64,000 nucleotides of DNA from Campylorhamphus procurvoides (lineage: Eukaryota > Chordata > Aves > Passeriformes > Dendrocolaptidae), in assembly GCA_013396655.1 (NCBI GenBank), contig WBMV01008320.1, forward strand, positions 119,865 through 183,864, written 5' to 3'. A program made the translations under genes and the position numbers. Below the pieces are notes generated by a model. It was not told where the DNA came from, did not search any database, and saw only the letters and a program-made list of their open reading frames with translations. Below, in pieces: positions 52,261 through 64,000 of the stretch (the stretch's first letter is position 1; every line of letters starts with the position of its first letter).

Positions 52261-53737
52261 TGGAAAAAATAGGAAAAGGAGTACATGGGTGGATGGTTTC
52301 TGTTTAAATAACTAAGTTTTGGAAAAAAACCCTTTTCTAATGTGCACTTGTCAAGCACTATGTCGAGCAAAATGTGGACACGTTTCTAACTAATGCTTTT
52401 ATTGCTCTCCAAGTTATTTTGAAAGTCTGTTTTTAATCATTAAAAGAACTGTTTTCTTTCCTAAATCAACAGTGTTTAATATGTTCAACTAAGAAAACTC
52501 AAAAAAATGTTTATGACGTAATTTTGTAGGTTCTGATGGGGCGCATGAAGTGCGTATTTTCTATAACCTCTGCTCTCTAGCTTAGTGCCAGTAAGATATA
52601 AAATAATAGAGCCTGGCATCCATGGAGCAGAAGGGGTCAACATAAATTGCAAAGAAATAGATTTGTTGTTTGTGTTGTAGAACACACAAGAAATTGCCTG
52701 CATCTCAAAGCCAGGCTCTAGGAGTAGTGATCTCTCTGCAAATTAGAAAAAGTATTGTGATCACTAATTCCTAGTTGTGAAAAAGAATTCATTTCACTCC
52801 TGTGAAGTGTTGTGGAGGACCAGATCGCTCTCTCTGTTGAAGGCCAGTTAACAGCTTGACAAGACAGCAACAGTGGTTTCCTAGCAATGAATGCCGAACT
52901 CTTCAGGAGGAGTGTTTCATTTTGATTAAGATCAAATTTTTGTTACGACTCTACACAAACAAATTCAACCCTTGAAATGGCTGAATTTTTACCTCTGGGA
53001 CTTTGTCCTACAAGACATTCAAGACTTTGATTTGGCACATGGTTCAGAAATCACTGAGTGACCTCCAGTCTGAGGTGCACAGCTCTGTGTGCGCATGGGG
53101 GATGCAGGCATTGCAGAAGTTGCACTGATTCACCATCCCACCCAGGAAACCTCACTTCAAACCTTGCTTCCCCTAAGGGAGTTTTGAGCATTTGTGCTCT
53201 TCTAACAAGCAACACTGGAAGATGATACTCTTGTGAAGCAATGATTCCACAAGAGCTGAAATACTGTCAAAGCTGCTTCATCCTGGAACTTGTATTAACT
53301 GCTCATTACCAGTGTTTGTCATTTTGTTTTCTTCAGCTGTTTTGGTGTAAGCAATGTCAAGTGATCTGGCAGCAGCAGAAAATCACATTGATGTCATAGG
53401 TTTTGAGGCAATTGAAATGTATTTCTAGCAGTTAGTGATGATCTGCAGAGGAGCATCTCTCTGTGGGGGGCACCCATGCTGCAAAGCAGGCCGGGTGCCA
53501 GCCTAGTGGCGCAGTTTGCCGGGGTACTGATGCTGCTGTTTCAGCTGCTGAGTGCTGTGACTGGCCCAGCTTCACACAGAACTGCGTGGGGTGGTGCTGC
53601 TCTGCTTTGGGCCCCGGCAGCACACAGGCTCCTCACAGCCTGGTGCAGTGATTCCCATGGTCCTGCTAAAGGGAAGCTGCTACAGACTGCAAAACATCGT
53701 GTACACGTTGGTGTTTGCCGTACGCACTCTGGACCAA
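52261..53737. other. Intergenic sequence between LTR and assembly join, no gene recognised
   Basis: This is unique-looking sequence (second copy at 54423-55899). The last 300 bp is GC-richer, with short open frames on both strands that resemble no family I know. I see no promoter or splice structure that would support a gene. Confidence 0.6.
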
Positions 53738-53738
53738 N

Positions 53739-54422
53739 TTTCCCTCGTCCTTCCCTCCTTCTTGGGCTCAACTTCAGAACTCTCCACCTTTTCCCTAGCA
53801 GCAACACAGGGGGGCAGGGAATGGAGGCTGCAGTCAGTTCATCACACATTGTCTCTGTTGCTCTTTCCTCCTCAGGGGAAGGACTCCTCACTCTCTTCCC
53901 TTGCTCCAGCATGGGGTCCCCTCCCATGGGAGACAGTCCTCCATGAACTTCCCCAAAGTGAGTCCTACCCACAGGCAGCAATTCTTCATGAACTGCTCCA
54001 GTGGGGGTCCCTTCTGTGGTGTGCAGTCCTTAAGGAACAGACTGCTCCAGTGTGGGCTTTCCAGAGGGTCACAGCCTCTTTTGGGCACATCCATCTACTC
54101 CAGTATGGGATCCTCCATGAGCTGCAGGTGGATCAGTGCTTCGCTGTGGTCTGACATGGGCAGCAGGGGCACATCCTGCCTCACCACGGACTGCAGGGAA
54201 GTCTCAGCACTGGCACCTGCAGCAACTCCTCCTGCTGCTCCTTCACTGGCCTTGGTGTCTGCAGAATTGTTCCTCTCACATATTCTCACTCCATCCTTCT
54301 CTGGCTGCAGTTTGCTTCTGCCCAATAACTTTTTTTCCTCTTCTTAAATACATTATCTCCGAGGTGCTGCCACTGTCCAGCAGCAGATCTGTCTTGGAGT
54401 CAGTACCTCTCCTGATTTCCAC
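53739..54422 (-). mobile_element. Second copy of the partial LTR (probably artefactual)
   Basis: This is the same LTR segment as 51577-52260, starting abruptly at the n and lacking the 3' part of the LTR found at 51338-51576. A genuine LTR insertion would not be cut exactly at an assembly gap. I read it as the start of the right-hand contig. Confidence 0.8.
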
Positions 54423-55899
54423 TGGAAAAAATAGGAAAAGGAGTACATGGGTGGATGGTTTCTGTTTAAATAACTAAGTTTTGGAAAAAAACCCTTTTCT
54501 AATGTGCACTTGTCAAGCACTATGTCGAGCAAAATGTGGACACGTTTCTAACTAATGCTTTTATTGCTCTCCAAGTTATTTTGAAAGTCTGTTTTTAATC
54601 ATTAAAAGAACTGTTTTCTTTCCTAAATCAACAGTGTTTAATATGTTCAACTAAGAAAACTCAAAAAAATGTTTATGACGTAATTTTGTAGGTTCTGATG
54701 GGGCGCATGAAGTGCGTATTTTCTATAACCTCTGCTCTCTAGCTTAGTGCCAGTAAGATATAAAATAATAGAGCCTGGCATCCATGGAGCAGAAGGGGTC
54801 AACATAAATTGCAAAGAAATAGATTTGTTGTTTGTGTTGTAGAACACACAAGAAATTGCCTGCATCTCAAAGCCAGGCTCTAGGAGTAGTGATCTCTCTG
54901 CAAATTAGAAAAAGTATTGTGATCACTAATTCCTAGTTGTGAAAAAGAATTCATTTCACTCCTGTGAAGTGTTGTGGAGGACCAGATCGCTCTCTCTGTT
55001 GAAGGCCAGTTAACAGCTTGACAAGACAGCAACAGTGGTTTCCTAGCAATGAATGCCGAACTCTTCAGGAGGAGTGTTTCATTTTGATTAAGATCAAATT
55101 TTTGTTACGACTCTACACAAACAAATTCAACCCTTGAAATGGCTGAATTTTTACCTCTGGGACTTTGTCCTACAAGACATTCAAGACTTTGATTTGGCAC
55201 ATGGTTCAGAAATCACTGAGTGACCTCCAGTCTGAGGTGCACAGCTCTGTGTGCGCATGGGGGATGCAGGCATTGCAGAAGTTGCACTGATTCACCATCC
55301 CACCCAGGAAACCTCACTTCAAACCTTGCTTCCCCTAAGGGAGTTTTGAGCATTTGTGCTCTTCTAACAAGCAACACTGGAAGATGATACTCTTGTGAAG
55401 CAATGATTCCACAAGAGCTGAAATACTGTCAAAGCTGCTTCATCCTGGAACTTGTATTAACTGCTCATTACCAGTGTTTGTCATTTTGTTTTCTTCAGCT
55501 GTTTTGGTGTAAGCAATGTCAAGTGATCTGGCAGCAGCAGAAAATCACATTGATGTCATAGGTTTTGAGGCAATTGAAATGTATTTCTAGCAGTTAGTGA
55601 TGATCTGCAGAGGAGCATCTCTCTGTGGGGGGCACCCATGCTGCAAAGCAGGCCGGGTGCCAGCCTAGTGGCGCAGTTTGCCGGGGTACTGATGCTGCTG
55701 TTTCAGCTGCTGAGTGCTGTGACTGGCCCAGCTTCACACAGAACTGCGTGGGGTGGTGCTGCTCTGCTTTGGGCCCCGGCAGCACACAGGCTCCTCACAG
55801 CCTGGTGCAGTGATTCCCATGGTCCTGCTAAAGGGAAGCTGCTACAGACTGCAAAACATCGTGTACACGTTGGTGTTTGCCGTACGCACTCTGGACCAA

Positions 55900-57339
55900 T
55901 CCCTTTCTTTGTCTTACAGGGGCTCAAAACACATCTCCCTCTGGGACAGGGGAAATCAGCACCCTTAATTCACTGAGAACTATAAAATGGAGGTGCTTTT
56001 CCTAGCATTTCCTGGTATGAGGAATCTTCCCAACCAAGTGACCGCCTGGGAAACAGAGTAGGCTGTGGCAACAGGCCACCAGCCTTGGGGCTCAGTGATG
56101 GGCTGAGCAAGGCTCATCTCCCAGAGCCCATGATGAGGGCATGGCCCAGCCCTGCCACTTCCTGATGGATTTAACTCTAATTCTCTGGAGGTTGTAAATC
56201 AAACCCATGTGTTACAGATTGCTTTTGTGTCCTGCTCAGCACTTCCTGCCCGTTCCTTGGCACTGGGGAGAGGTGTATGTGTCAGGTATGTTCTATTTGG
56301 GTGCCACAGCTGATGGAAGCCGAAGGTGGTGACAGTTTCAACAGGGAATGAAGCTCTGCATGCAAAGGTGAGTACTGGCAGTACATGGAAATACAGAGAC
56401 ACACACGAGTCTGTGTGTGTGTTTGCAAACTAACTGCAGGTTTTATTTAAAGAAAAATGTCCCACAGCTGTGTGGTTTTCATTAGGAGGCAAGGAGGAGG
56501 GACAGCAGAAGTGTGGATTTGTGGTTATACAGGGAAACTCTCACACATGTAACTAATGGAATAATTCTCTGAGTTAGAAATCTGACCTGGTTCCTCTCTT
56601 CCAGAGAGAAACGTCCCGTTTTTTTGTCACAATTACTGTGAGAATCACCCTTCCTGCCATAAGTTCCCAAAATGAGGAGACATTTCCTTTCATAACTTTA
56701 ATCTCACTATTCCATTAGGGGATGAAATAACAGCCCTTACTAATAAAAAAGGAAGTAAGTGGCTTGGGGGCAATTTTTTTACCTGTAAGGTTCATTTTGG
56801 GTTGCACACATCTTAGAAATCACAGCTGCATTGTTGAGCTGTTGTGTCATGTGGGGTCACCTTTTTAACACGAGAGTGAAGTCATGGTGCTAAATCTTCA
56901 GCAGCTCTGCACAAGCAGTTTGGGGTGGGATGGCTACCATTGCCTGGGCCGTCTTCTCCATCAACAAGGTGGCTGTAATAACACATGAAATAACACATAC
57001 CTGTTTATCTCTTGATTATATTATCTCTGCTAGGAATAGGATTAAAAAATCAGATTACATTTCTTAGAAATTTGCTGGAGTGTTTCTTGATTCTTTGCAG
57101 CTAACCACACAAAACATGTAAACTATTCACAGAGAGGCAGATATATGAGAAAGGAACACTTTTATTTATAAAAGAATTTCCCTTCCAGAAGCCAGTAACT
57201 TCATTGACTTTTCTTTTGCCTTTCATTATTTAAAAAAAACCAAACAAAAATCAACAAAAACAATCAACTGTGTGAGAATAAGAAAGCTATGATATATGGA
57301 AGAACTTTCATATATATGAGGAACTATACGTGATTTATG
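55900..57339. other. Intergenic sequence, no gene recognised
   Basis: This is mixed-composition non-coding sequence leading up to the LTR-like element. A short pyrimidine tract followed by ACAG near 55905-55918 resembles a splice acceptor, but no matching exon is evident. Confidence 0.6.
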
Positions 57340-57861
57340 AGGAACTTTCAGAAATGGACTTATGAAGATGGAGAGACAGAGAACAAAACAGAGACTGTGG
57401 AGCTTCAAACATTTTTGAAAACACTGGACTCTGGCAGCTCACGGACATTTCCTGATCTTAAGGACTATTTTGTTATTATACGGTTATTTGTTGAAAGTTG
57501 TAACGCCCCTCTTTTATGGTTCTCCCTATGGTTCCTTCCCCACGCCCCCCATATTGGTCCCACATGGCAGACCCTGTGTTGTTTTATCCCCGGTTCCCCT
57601 CCATGTTGTCTCCTTCCCCCTCACGGTGTCCCACCTTTGCCCCAGACCTGCTTCCCCTTTCCCTGTCCAGTCGTGCCCAAGTTCCAGGCCCTTCCCTCGC
57701 CCCGTAAAACCTGGCACCACTGGAATAAACGTCCCTTGTGCCTCCACCCTCAGCCTGACGAGGTGCGTGGAAGGTCCTTGGTTGGCAGCTCCTCACCAAA
57801 CCTCCCTGGTTCTTACCTTTTCCTGCTTTCTTCGACTGGCTCAGTTATTCGACAGCCAACA
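57340..57861 (+). mobile_element. Probable LTR-like retroviral element (limits uncertain)
   Basis: A C-rich, AT-poor block stands out against the AT-rich background. It contains a TGTAACGCCCC start-like motif at 57499, a CA-rich terminus ccaaca at 57861, and AATAAA at 57724-57729 followed by about 130 bp of U5-like sequence. This U3-R-U5-like order suggests an LTR in + orientation. The part before 57499 (57340-57498) may be adjoining element sequence or the true start of the LTR. I could not find a matching target-site duplication, so the ends are open. A 197-codon open frame across it has composition imposed by the C-rich LTR and is not credible as a gene. Confidence 0.5.
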
Positions 57862-60800
57862 CTGAGCGAGGTCTTAGGTGTAAGTTCTGAACAGCAGGAA
57901 GCTTTGGAACTGGCAGCAGTGTTTGGGTGAAGACTTTCAGCATGCACCAACCCAAGCAGTGTAGTCATATGAGGTAGATTCCATTAATCTTGTTCTTTGC
58001 CAGAAAATACCCTTTTTTCTTGGCTTTGTCTTCATAACAGATACCAAGAAACTTATGTTCCTTGGTAATTTCATATTTATATGCCTACCCATACAATATG
58101 TTAAAATAAGCTTTTTTCAAGACATTTATGTGTGCTTTTAAAACATATATACATTCTTCTTTACATTTTCAAAACAGAATTGATACTGTGAAGGCTTTGA
58201 TTTTCAAATGTGAATGAATTGCAACTTATTTCTTAAGGACCTTTATTCCAAATTGTAGTATGTTGTATACAGGCCATTGTTAAAATTATGTGCATGAATT
58301 TGAAATGCTACGACAAAAATGAATAGGTGTGCAATTGCCTCAGATATTTTCCTAAGTATATAATGATAGGATATATGCACATATAATTGCTTCTAAATCC
58401 AGCTAATTGATTGTGACTGTTTTTGTACTGTTCTTGTCTACAAGCTTGCAATTTATATTTCAGGATATGCAACAATTTACATTTATAAGATCAGTTTGAT
58501 CCAGCTTATATTAATATTGGGATTTCAGAAAGGAAAAGGGAGCAATTCTCCTCCCCCTTTGTAAAGCACAGCTGGTGTGGCTTGGTATGGTACTGCATAA
58601 GAGACCTGCCTTGCAGCCTCTGTTCTTTTTGTCCACTTTGCAGATGGTTTGACCAGATGCCCCTGGGGTCTTCTCTGAGATCTGCAAAATAAACAGATTT
58701 GTCACAAATATTAGCAGCAGAGACAAGGTAGGTGTGTCACTTGAGAAATCCACTCTGTTACGCTGCTAGAATGAAATAAAAGGAGATGGTGCAGATCATG
58801 GTTTGGATTAGGTAACTGGCACCTGGAGGAGGAAAACTGGGCTTTAGCCCAATTTTATAATGTTAAAAAAATTACAGAGAAGGAATGAAACTATCTTGAT
58901 CTCCAATACAATTACCTTGAACACAATTTGTACCAAAAGATACCATTTTCATTTGCATTCTGAATACTTGATAACCTGCATATCCTGAAGGTGTAATGTT
59001 TCTACCAAAAATACCTACGTCTTCAAATTTTGGGTACTGAAGAATCCCTGCTCCAGGGAACAAACAGGTCTGAACTGACTGAATGCATGTAAAGAGATGT
59101 AAACTTGTCTCTAGGAAGGCATGCAAACCATACTATGAAAATTATTGGGAAGATTTTTCAGCCGAGGTTGTTTTGTGCCTAGAATTTCATCATATGGCAT
59201 TTGTGTAGCTACTTTTATGTAAGGACACAATACTTGATACTTTTATTTATGTACTGTGCTGGGTAAAGCTCAGCCTGAAATCTCTGTGCATTCATATTTG
59301 CTTTGCATACAGGCCTGACCGTGCATCCATGCTACATGCCAGCACTTGGTCATTGCTGGTGTCACTGCCTGCACCCCAGCGTGGCAGAAGTTTCTGCTGT
59401 CCCTCACGCTCCGCCTTGGTAACCCTGAGTTTGTCTTGGGGAAGAAAGGCCTATAAGATCAGAGATACCTTCTTCAGCTGTTATGCTGAAATAAGCAAAT
59501 CAAGGCCAAAACTCACTGTTTTTGAAGAATTCCATTTTCCTATTCCTTTAAGTAGGAGCACTGTTCTTTTCTCCTCACCACCAAGACAATGGTGGGTTGA
59601 ATGCTCAGTTACTCTTTCTGGTATGTGAGAGATAGTAAAAGAGGAAATAAGTTTGTGATTTAATATTGTCTTCATACAACAATTAAAATACTTCTGCTTT
59701 TGAAATGATACTGTTTATATCAATTCAACTATCTAGGTGTGACTCCTGTAATTTTTACAGAATGAGGGACTGTCAAACAATTGGTTTGGAAACTGGGGAG
59801 TGAAAATCATTTCTAATGAGGAAAGGTGACCTTGAGTGTGTATGAACAAATACTGACAGATGTTCTTTAAGAGCAGTAGGGAATTATCCATCACTTCTAT
59901 TTTGAAGTTGCTTAGCATGGCCTTATTTTAGTATTTACCCCACGCAAACAAACATCTAAAAATTTTTCTGCTTGTGCTCATTAACATAAACACCTTCAAC
60001 AACACATTGAAAGTGACTTCTACATCTGGTTGCCTCGTAATTTATTAATAAGCACATAATGTTTAATAAATGATTAATTCTTTCTGTAAAAAGCATTAAG
60101 AATTTATATTTGAGGTATATCTTTTTTTCTTTTTAAAGAAGTGAGAAAATAGCTTGGAGTTTGATTTTTTTCCCTCTTTGTATCTGCTCAAGATATCTGT
60201 ATTTTCTGTCAAGATACCAGGTAGTGTACAGAAGGGGAAACTTTCCAAAGGTCAAGGAAAACATCTTTTCCATACAATGAGATAGTGAAATGCTGAACAG
60301 GGAACCCAACCCTGGAAGGTCACCATTGACTGTAAATAATTTAAAGAGTCAAAACCAGTATCCAAATTGGCTTTATGATACTGAATTACAATGATGGCCT
60401 TGGCCTCCAAGCAGCAGTCTGGTCATCCAGATTTTAATGATGTCTGTCACTAGTGGTTTTTCCTTTTTCCATACTGAGGTGTGGTTAGTTAGAGCTTACA
60501 TTTTCACTTCTTGGATTTATGTTTCAAGGTTACTTCCTTGTGACTTGGAGCTTTGTTGAGGTAGCTACACTCTCTCTGTTTCCAATATGCTTTTATGCAT
60601 GATATACCTCCTTATATACATGGCATATCTGGTAAAGAAATTATAATTATCAAATTGCCAAAATCTGTATATGGCCTGCCAGAGTATCTGGACGTTTGCT
60701 GAGTATTGACATTTCTACATAATGTGAATTAATGGAAAATTTTAAATCCTGAAGTATCTTCTCTACCTTCTGATTTAAACAGCATTGCAGGGGAGCATTA

Positions 60801-63800
60801 TCAAAATAGGAACCTGAGTGAGTGACAAAGGAGATGACCATGTGAATTCTTGATGTATTTGCACAAGTTGGGACAATTAAAGCTAAGCAAGAAATGAGAA
60901 ACCACTGTGAAGTGCAAAACACTTTTATACAGCTTGAACACAAAACCAAAAGGTTGATCTGTGGCAGCTTTCAAACAGCTCTCAGAGACTTCAGTTGGCA
61001 CCATCTGATGCTAGAAAAAGAGAATTCAGTTATCACTGGCCTTTTCTGGCTTTATTTCCAGGAAAGAAAGAGGTCAGAGTGGCTAAAACGCAGCCAACAT
61101 AAGGTCTCAAAAAGGTGAATATTTTAAAATACAAGTTTTATATTTCTTGATGTGAATTTCATTCTAGGCAAACAAAAGTGGAGGTGAGAGCAGAAAATCA
61201 AGAGCTAATACTGACTCAGAGTATTAGAGTATTATCTTAAGTTCAGTACGGCCAATCCTGAATTTGCAAACCATCAGTTTGCATAAAACGCATGATATGG
61301 TTAGGGAGAACTAAAAAATTGGCGAGGCAACCAACCAACCAAAGCTGCCTTTTTGTTTGCCTGTAGTTTTGGAGGCTTTATTTGAGACTGTATTCACAGG
61401 TTTCTGCAATTGCGGAGACTAGAACTCTACTAGCTTGTTTTAATGGAAGTCAACAGAATAGATAAAAAGGACACACAGGAAGCATATTCACAGCATGAGC
61501 ATTAAGAACTGGTATCTACTAAACACATAAAGACTGGCATTTGTGGCCAACTAAAATGTCTTGATCACAGTTGCCAGCAAAGCAGTGTGTTTTCTGTATA
61601 AATGTAGGGGTATGGCCCAAAATTACTATGTGTGGCAAGTGACAGTTCTTAAAGTTCATCATTATGTTCTTGTACTTTCATACCTATGTCAGGTGTCCTT
61701 GTCATCCTGAGATCCCAGGGTGACTGACTACTCACACAGACTAGGAAAGCATCCATTTTCCAAATTTCCAACAGGTTTCCATTTCTGTTAGGCTGTGGAG
61801 CACCTAGTTTTGACCATACTTGTTACATCTCACCAACCCCTGGCTACTCCTCAGTCACAGTATCCCCAAGCTTTCTGAAGGTTTTGTAACTATTTCCTAA
61901 ACTGTGAGATCATGGATTTTGAAACTGATCAGATTTATGTGTAAAGGTTGTTTTGGGAACTCAGAGAATCGCTCTGTGCCTGTGAGGAGCAGTACTGCTC
62001 CCCTCCTCAGCTCCCTCCCAGGTTGCATCTGGGATAATAGACCTGGGGTGCTTTCCAACAGCTGCACAGCTGCTGGAAGCAGTGACCCAGAGCTGCACAG
62101 GGTCAGGAGAAAGAAGGCACTGCTGTGACAACTTTGGGGCTGAAGTGGGTGTTGTGTGACTGGGGCATAATGCTCCCAGCGGTGGTGGAAAGAGAACCAG
62201 TGATAGAATCATCTCTGCACTCCAGTGTCTTTTGATAAGCCCTAATCCGCTTTGGAGGCTTATTTCTGTATGCTAATAAAATTGAATTGCATTTCTGAAA
62301 GTGTCAATGTCAGCACAGTATGCAGACTTGTATGCAGACTTTTATAGTGAAAAAAAGAGTTCACAGCCCTTTTTACTCTACTAATCACTACTCTTAATTA
62401 ATAAGTCTTTGTTATCTCTGAATTGAAACAATACTGTGAGCTACTCGTGCTTCCTGCTTAGCTTTACTTAATTGTACAGACATTTGACTCAGCACTGACT
62501 AACCTAGATGCCAAGTCCATATGCTAATAAATTCCCCTGCTCTTAGGGGACTGCTAGTTAGCAAGCTGCCCATTTAATGCTGAGCACGTGGGAGCAGCTG
62601 TGTGGTGTGAATATGCTGGCCCAGCAGACTTGTTTCAATGCCAAAATGCTTCACAATCAGACATAATTTTTCAGTGTCACATTCCCTTTCAGGGAACTCT
62701 CCTGACACACCCAGGCTTTTGTTTTCTTCTTTTTGAATGACCATGAGGTGCTCAGAGATGCGGGAAGTAAAACCTACCCTGAGAGTTGGGAGGGTTTTGC
62801 ATGGCTTCTCTGTTGCCTCCCTTCCCTTCCAATGCCAAGGTAACAATGGCCATGAAAGGAGGTAGGTGCCCCCTGTCCCCCCTCTTCTTTAGCTTCACAG
62901 TGGCCTCTGAACCTGTATTTTGGAAGACTGTACTAGAACTGAAATACAGATGTAATAAGCCAAAAAAGACATGCAGAACCCCCAAATTGTTTTGTTAAGG
63001 CAGATGGTATCATTTGACATGCTAACAGTCATGCTATGAGTATGATACTGTCACACAAACTACAACACTCTTCCCCTGTGACCTGTAATTCACAGTGGGG
63101 TGTAACCAGGGGGTTTCACTGAGCCTGATCAGGTACCAGCCTGCACATACAGCTAAAGTAACAGCAGTGTGATGTGAGGCTGCCTCTGCTTGAGGCTGTA
63201 CTTAGTTGCAGTTGTGACAGACCAACAGTATATACAATGTGAAGTTTGCAGGTGGAGGGAATGTCTTAGATCAGCTGGGAGAGCTGGGAAAAAACTGATC
63301 AAGCCATTCAAGGAACAGAAGCTCAAGTTTAAACTCGCCATACTGATTTTGCTGTACTACTATAGTACTGAAGAAACCCAAAATCTTGTCCAGCCTTTCC
63401 AGCTCTACCAGCTGGTCTAACAACAGATGTTACCTCTGCCTTTAAACTTTACAGGCATTAAATTTTTCCTTCTAGGAACTACACAAGTAGAAGTTGTAGG
63501 CCAAGTTTACTGCAAGAAATGGTGCTTCCTAGCATCACTGATTCATTGGCACAATGGACTGGATCCAGTCTCTCACATTCCTTCGAAGCCCCTTAGGTGA
63601 CAGGACAGAACTAGCTGTATCTTCCCACTAAGGTGTCAGAGAAGCTCAGCATACTAGAAAGACCAAATCAAAAAGACAAAATTTCCTAGGCACTTACCTG
63701 ATCTCTCTTCCCTCTCAGCACAACTCACTCTTCTGACTGAGTGGGCAGTTCAAGGGTAATAGCAGACTCCCCGGGGTCCTTGGTTATTATTGGGTAAATC

Positions 63801-64000
63801 CAGCTCTAGACTTTTATAAAAAGCAAAGAGTGAGCAAATATGAAATAATAAAGGTGAGAACAGGGCATTAGTTGTATTGAATCGCATCACCTGTCATCAC
63901 TTTTTTTTGTCTACTCTGTTTTTATGGACAGTATTATTAATTCTCTCTCTCACACAATGTTCCTGTATCATTGCATTAACCCAGTGTCCTAGTTCAGCAG
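57862..64000. other. Intergenic sequence to the end of the window, no gene recognised
   Basis: This is AT-rich unique sequence with only short chance open frames on both strands. I found no exon of the gene that follows NUBPL in human (ARHGAP5), no CpG island and no recognisable repeat. Two copies of the 11-mer ATGCTAATAAA occur at 62270-62280 and 62521-62531. Confidence 0.65.

Larger units (their letters stand above)
51577..55899. repeat. 2161-bp apparent tandem duplication split by a single n (probable assembly artefact)
   Basis: Positions 51577-53737 and 53739-55899 are both 2161 bp, both running from tttccctcgtcc to cactctggaccaa, and are separated by the n at 53738. The only difference I noticed is A at 52167 versus C at 54329, beside a T homopolymer. 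Left-flank unique sequence (the LTR start) precedes only the first copy, and right-flank unique sequence (tccctttctttg...) follows only the second. This is the pattern of two contig ends that overlap but were not merged. One copy should be disregarded when counting features. Confidence 0.92.

Noticed and set aside
51600..52315. Overlapping open frames of 113-148 codons on both strands, repeated at 53541-54477
   Set aside because: All lie in the minus-strand LTR with its internal repeats or in the duplicated copy. Frames open on both strands reflect GC-rich repeat composition.
53476..54154. Long frames crossing the n at 53738 (up to 187 codons)
   Set aside because: They join two contig ends across an assembly gap and would not exist in the genome if the overlap were merged.
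57337..57930. 197-codon open frame on the + strand
   Set aside because: It spans a C-rich LTR-like block, other frames of the same stretch are also open, and the peptide resembles no protein family I know.
1..64000. CRISPR arrays, operons, toxin or phage modules
   Set aside because: The window is vertebrate nuclear DNA with spliced exons and avian repeats. No array of direct repeats with spacers or compact gene cluster exists in it.

Overview
The window looks like nuclear DNA from a bird. It is AT-rich, intron-dominated vertebrate sequence with short exons bounded by GT-AG splice sites. It carries CR1 LINE 3' ends, the dominant interspersed repeat of birds, and LTR elements ending in the AAACCACGACA-type terminus that I associate with avian endogenous retroviruses. 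I see no bacterial gene organisation, operon, CRISPR array or rRNA/tRNA gene. The species cannot be told from the sequence alone.

The one gene I can support is NUBPL (Ind1), on the + strand. It encodes the mitochondrial P-loop NTPase that delivers Fe-S clusters to respiratory complex I. The window holds its last five coding exons (12968-13061, 25818-25903, 30931-31051, 34093-34175, 43336-43398), equivalent to human exons 7-11. They join in phase into 148 codons and a stop. They carry the Mrp/NBP35-family switch region (DMPPGTGD) and the CPKC iron-sulfur cysteine pair. Exons 1-6, with the mitochondrial targeting sequence and Walker A P-loop, lie to the left of the window. Positions 1-12967 are the end of intron 6. 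Positions 43399 to about 44220 are the 3' UTR.

From about 44.2 kb to 64 kb I find no gene. This is the region downstream of NUBPL. The recognisable content of introns and flank is repeats: a solo LTR with a perfect 5-bp target-site duplication (7957-8733), CR1 3' ends (about 13.8 kb, 22.0 kb and 31.4 kb), a minus-strand LTR of a related family (about 51.34-52.26 kb), and a likely third LTR-like element (about 57.34-57.86 kb).

The most important observation for a user concerns the assembly. Two apparent tandem duplications (359 bp at 22148-22866 and 2161 bp at 51577-55899) have their two copies separated by exactly one 'n'. They are almost certainly unmerged contig overlaps, so about 2.5 kb of the window is duplicated artefactually. 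I found no convincing evidence of an undescribed biological system. The unusual signals are repeat biology, splice-site details and assembly structure.
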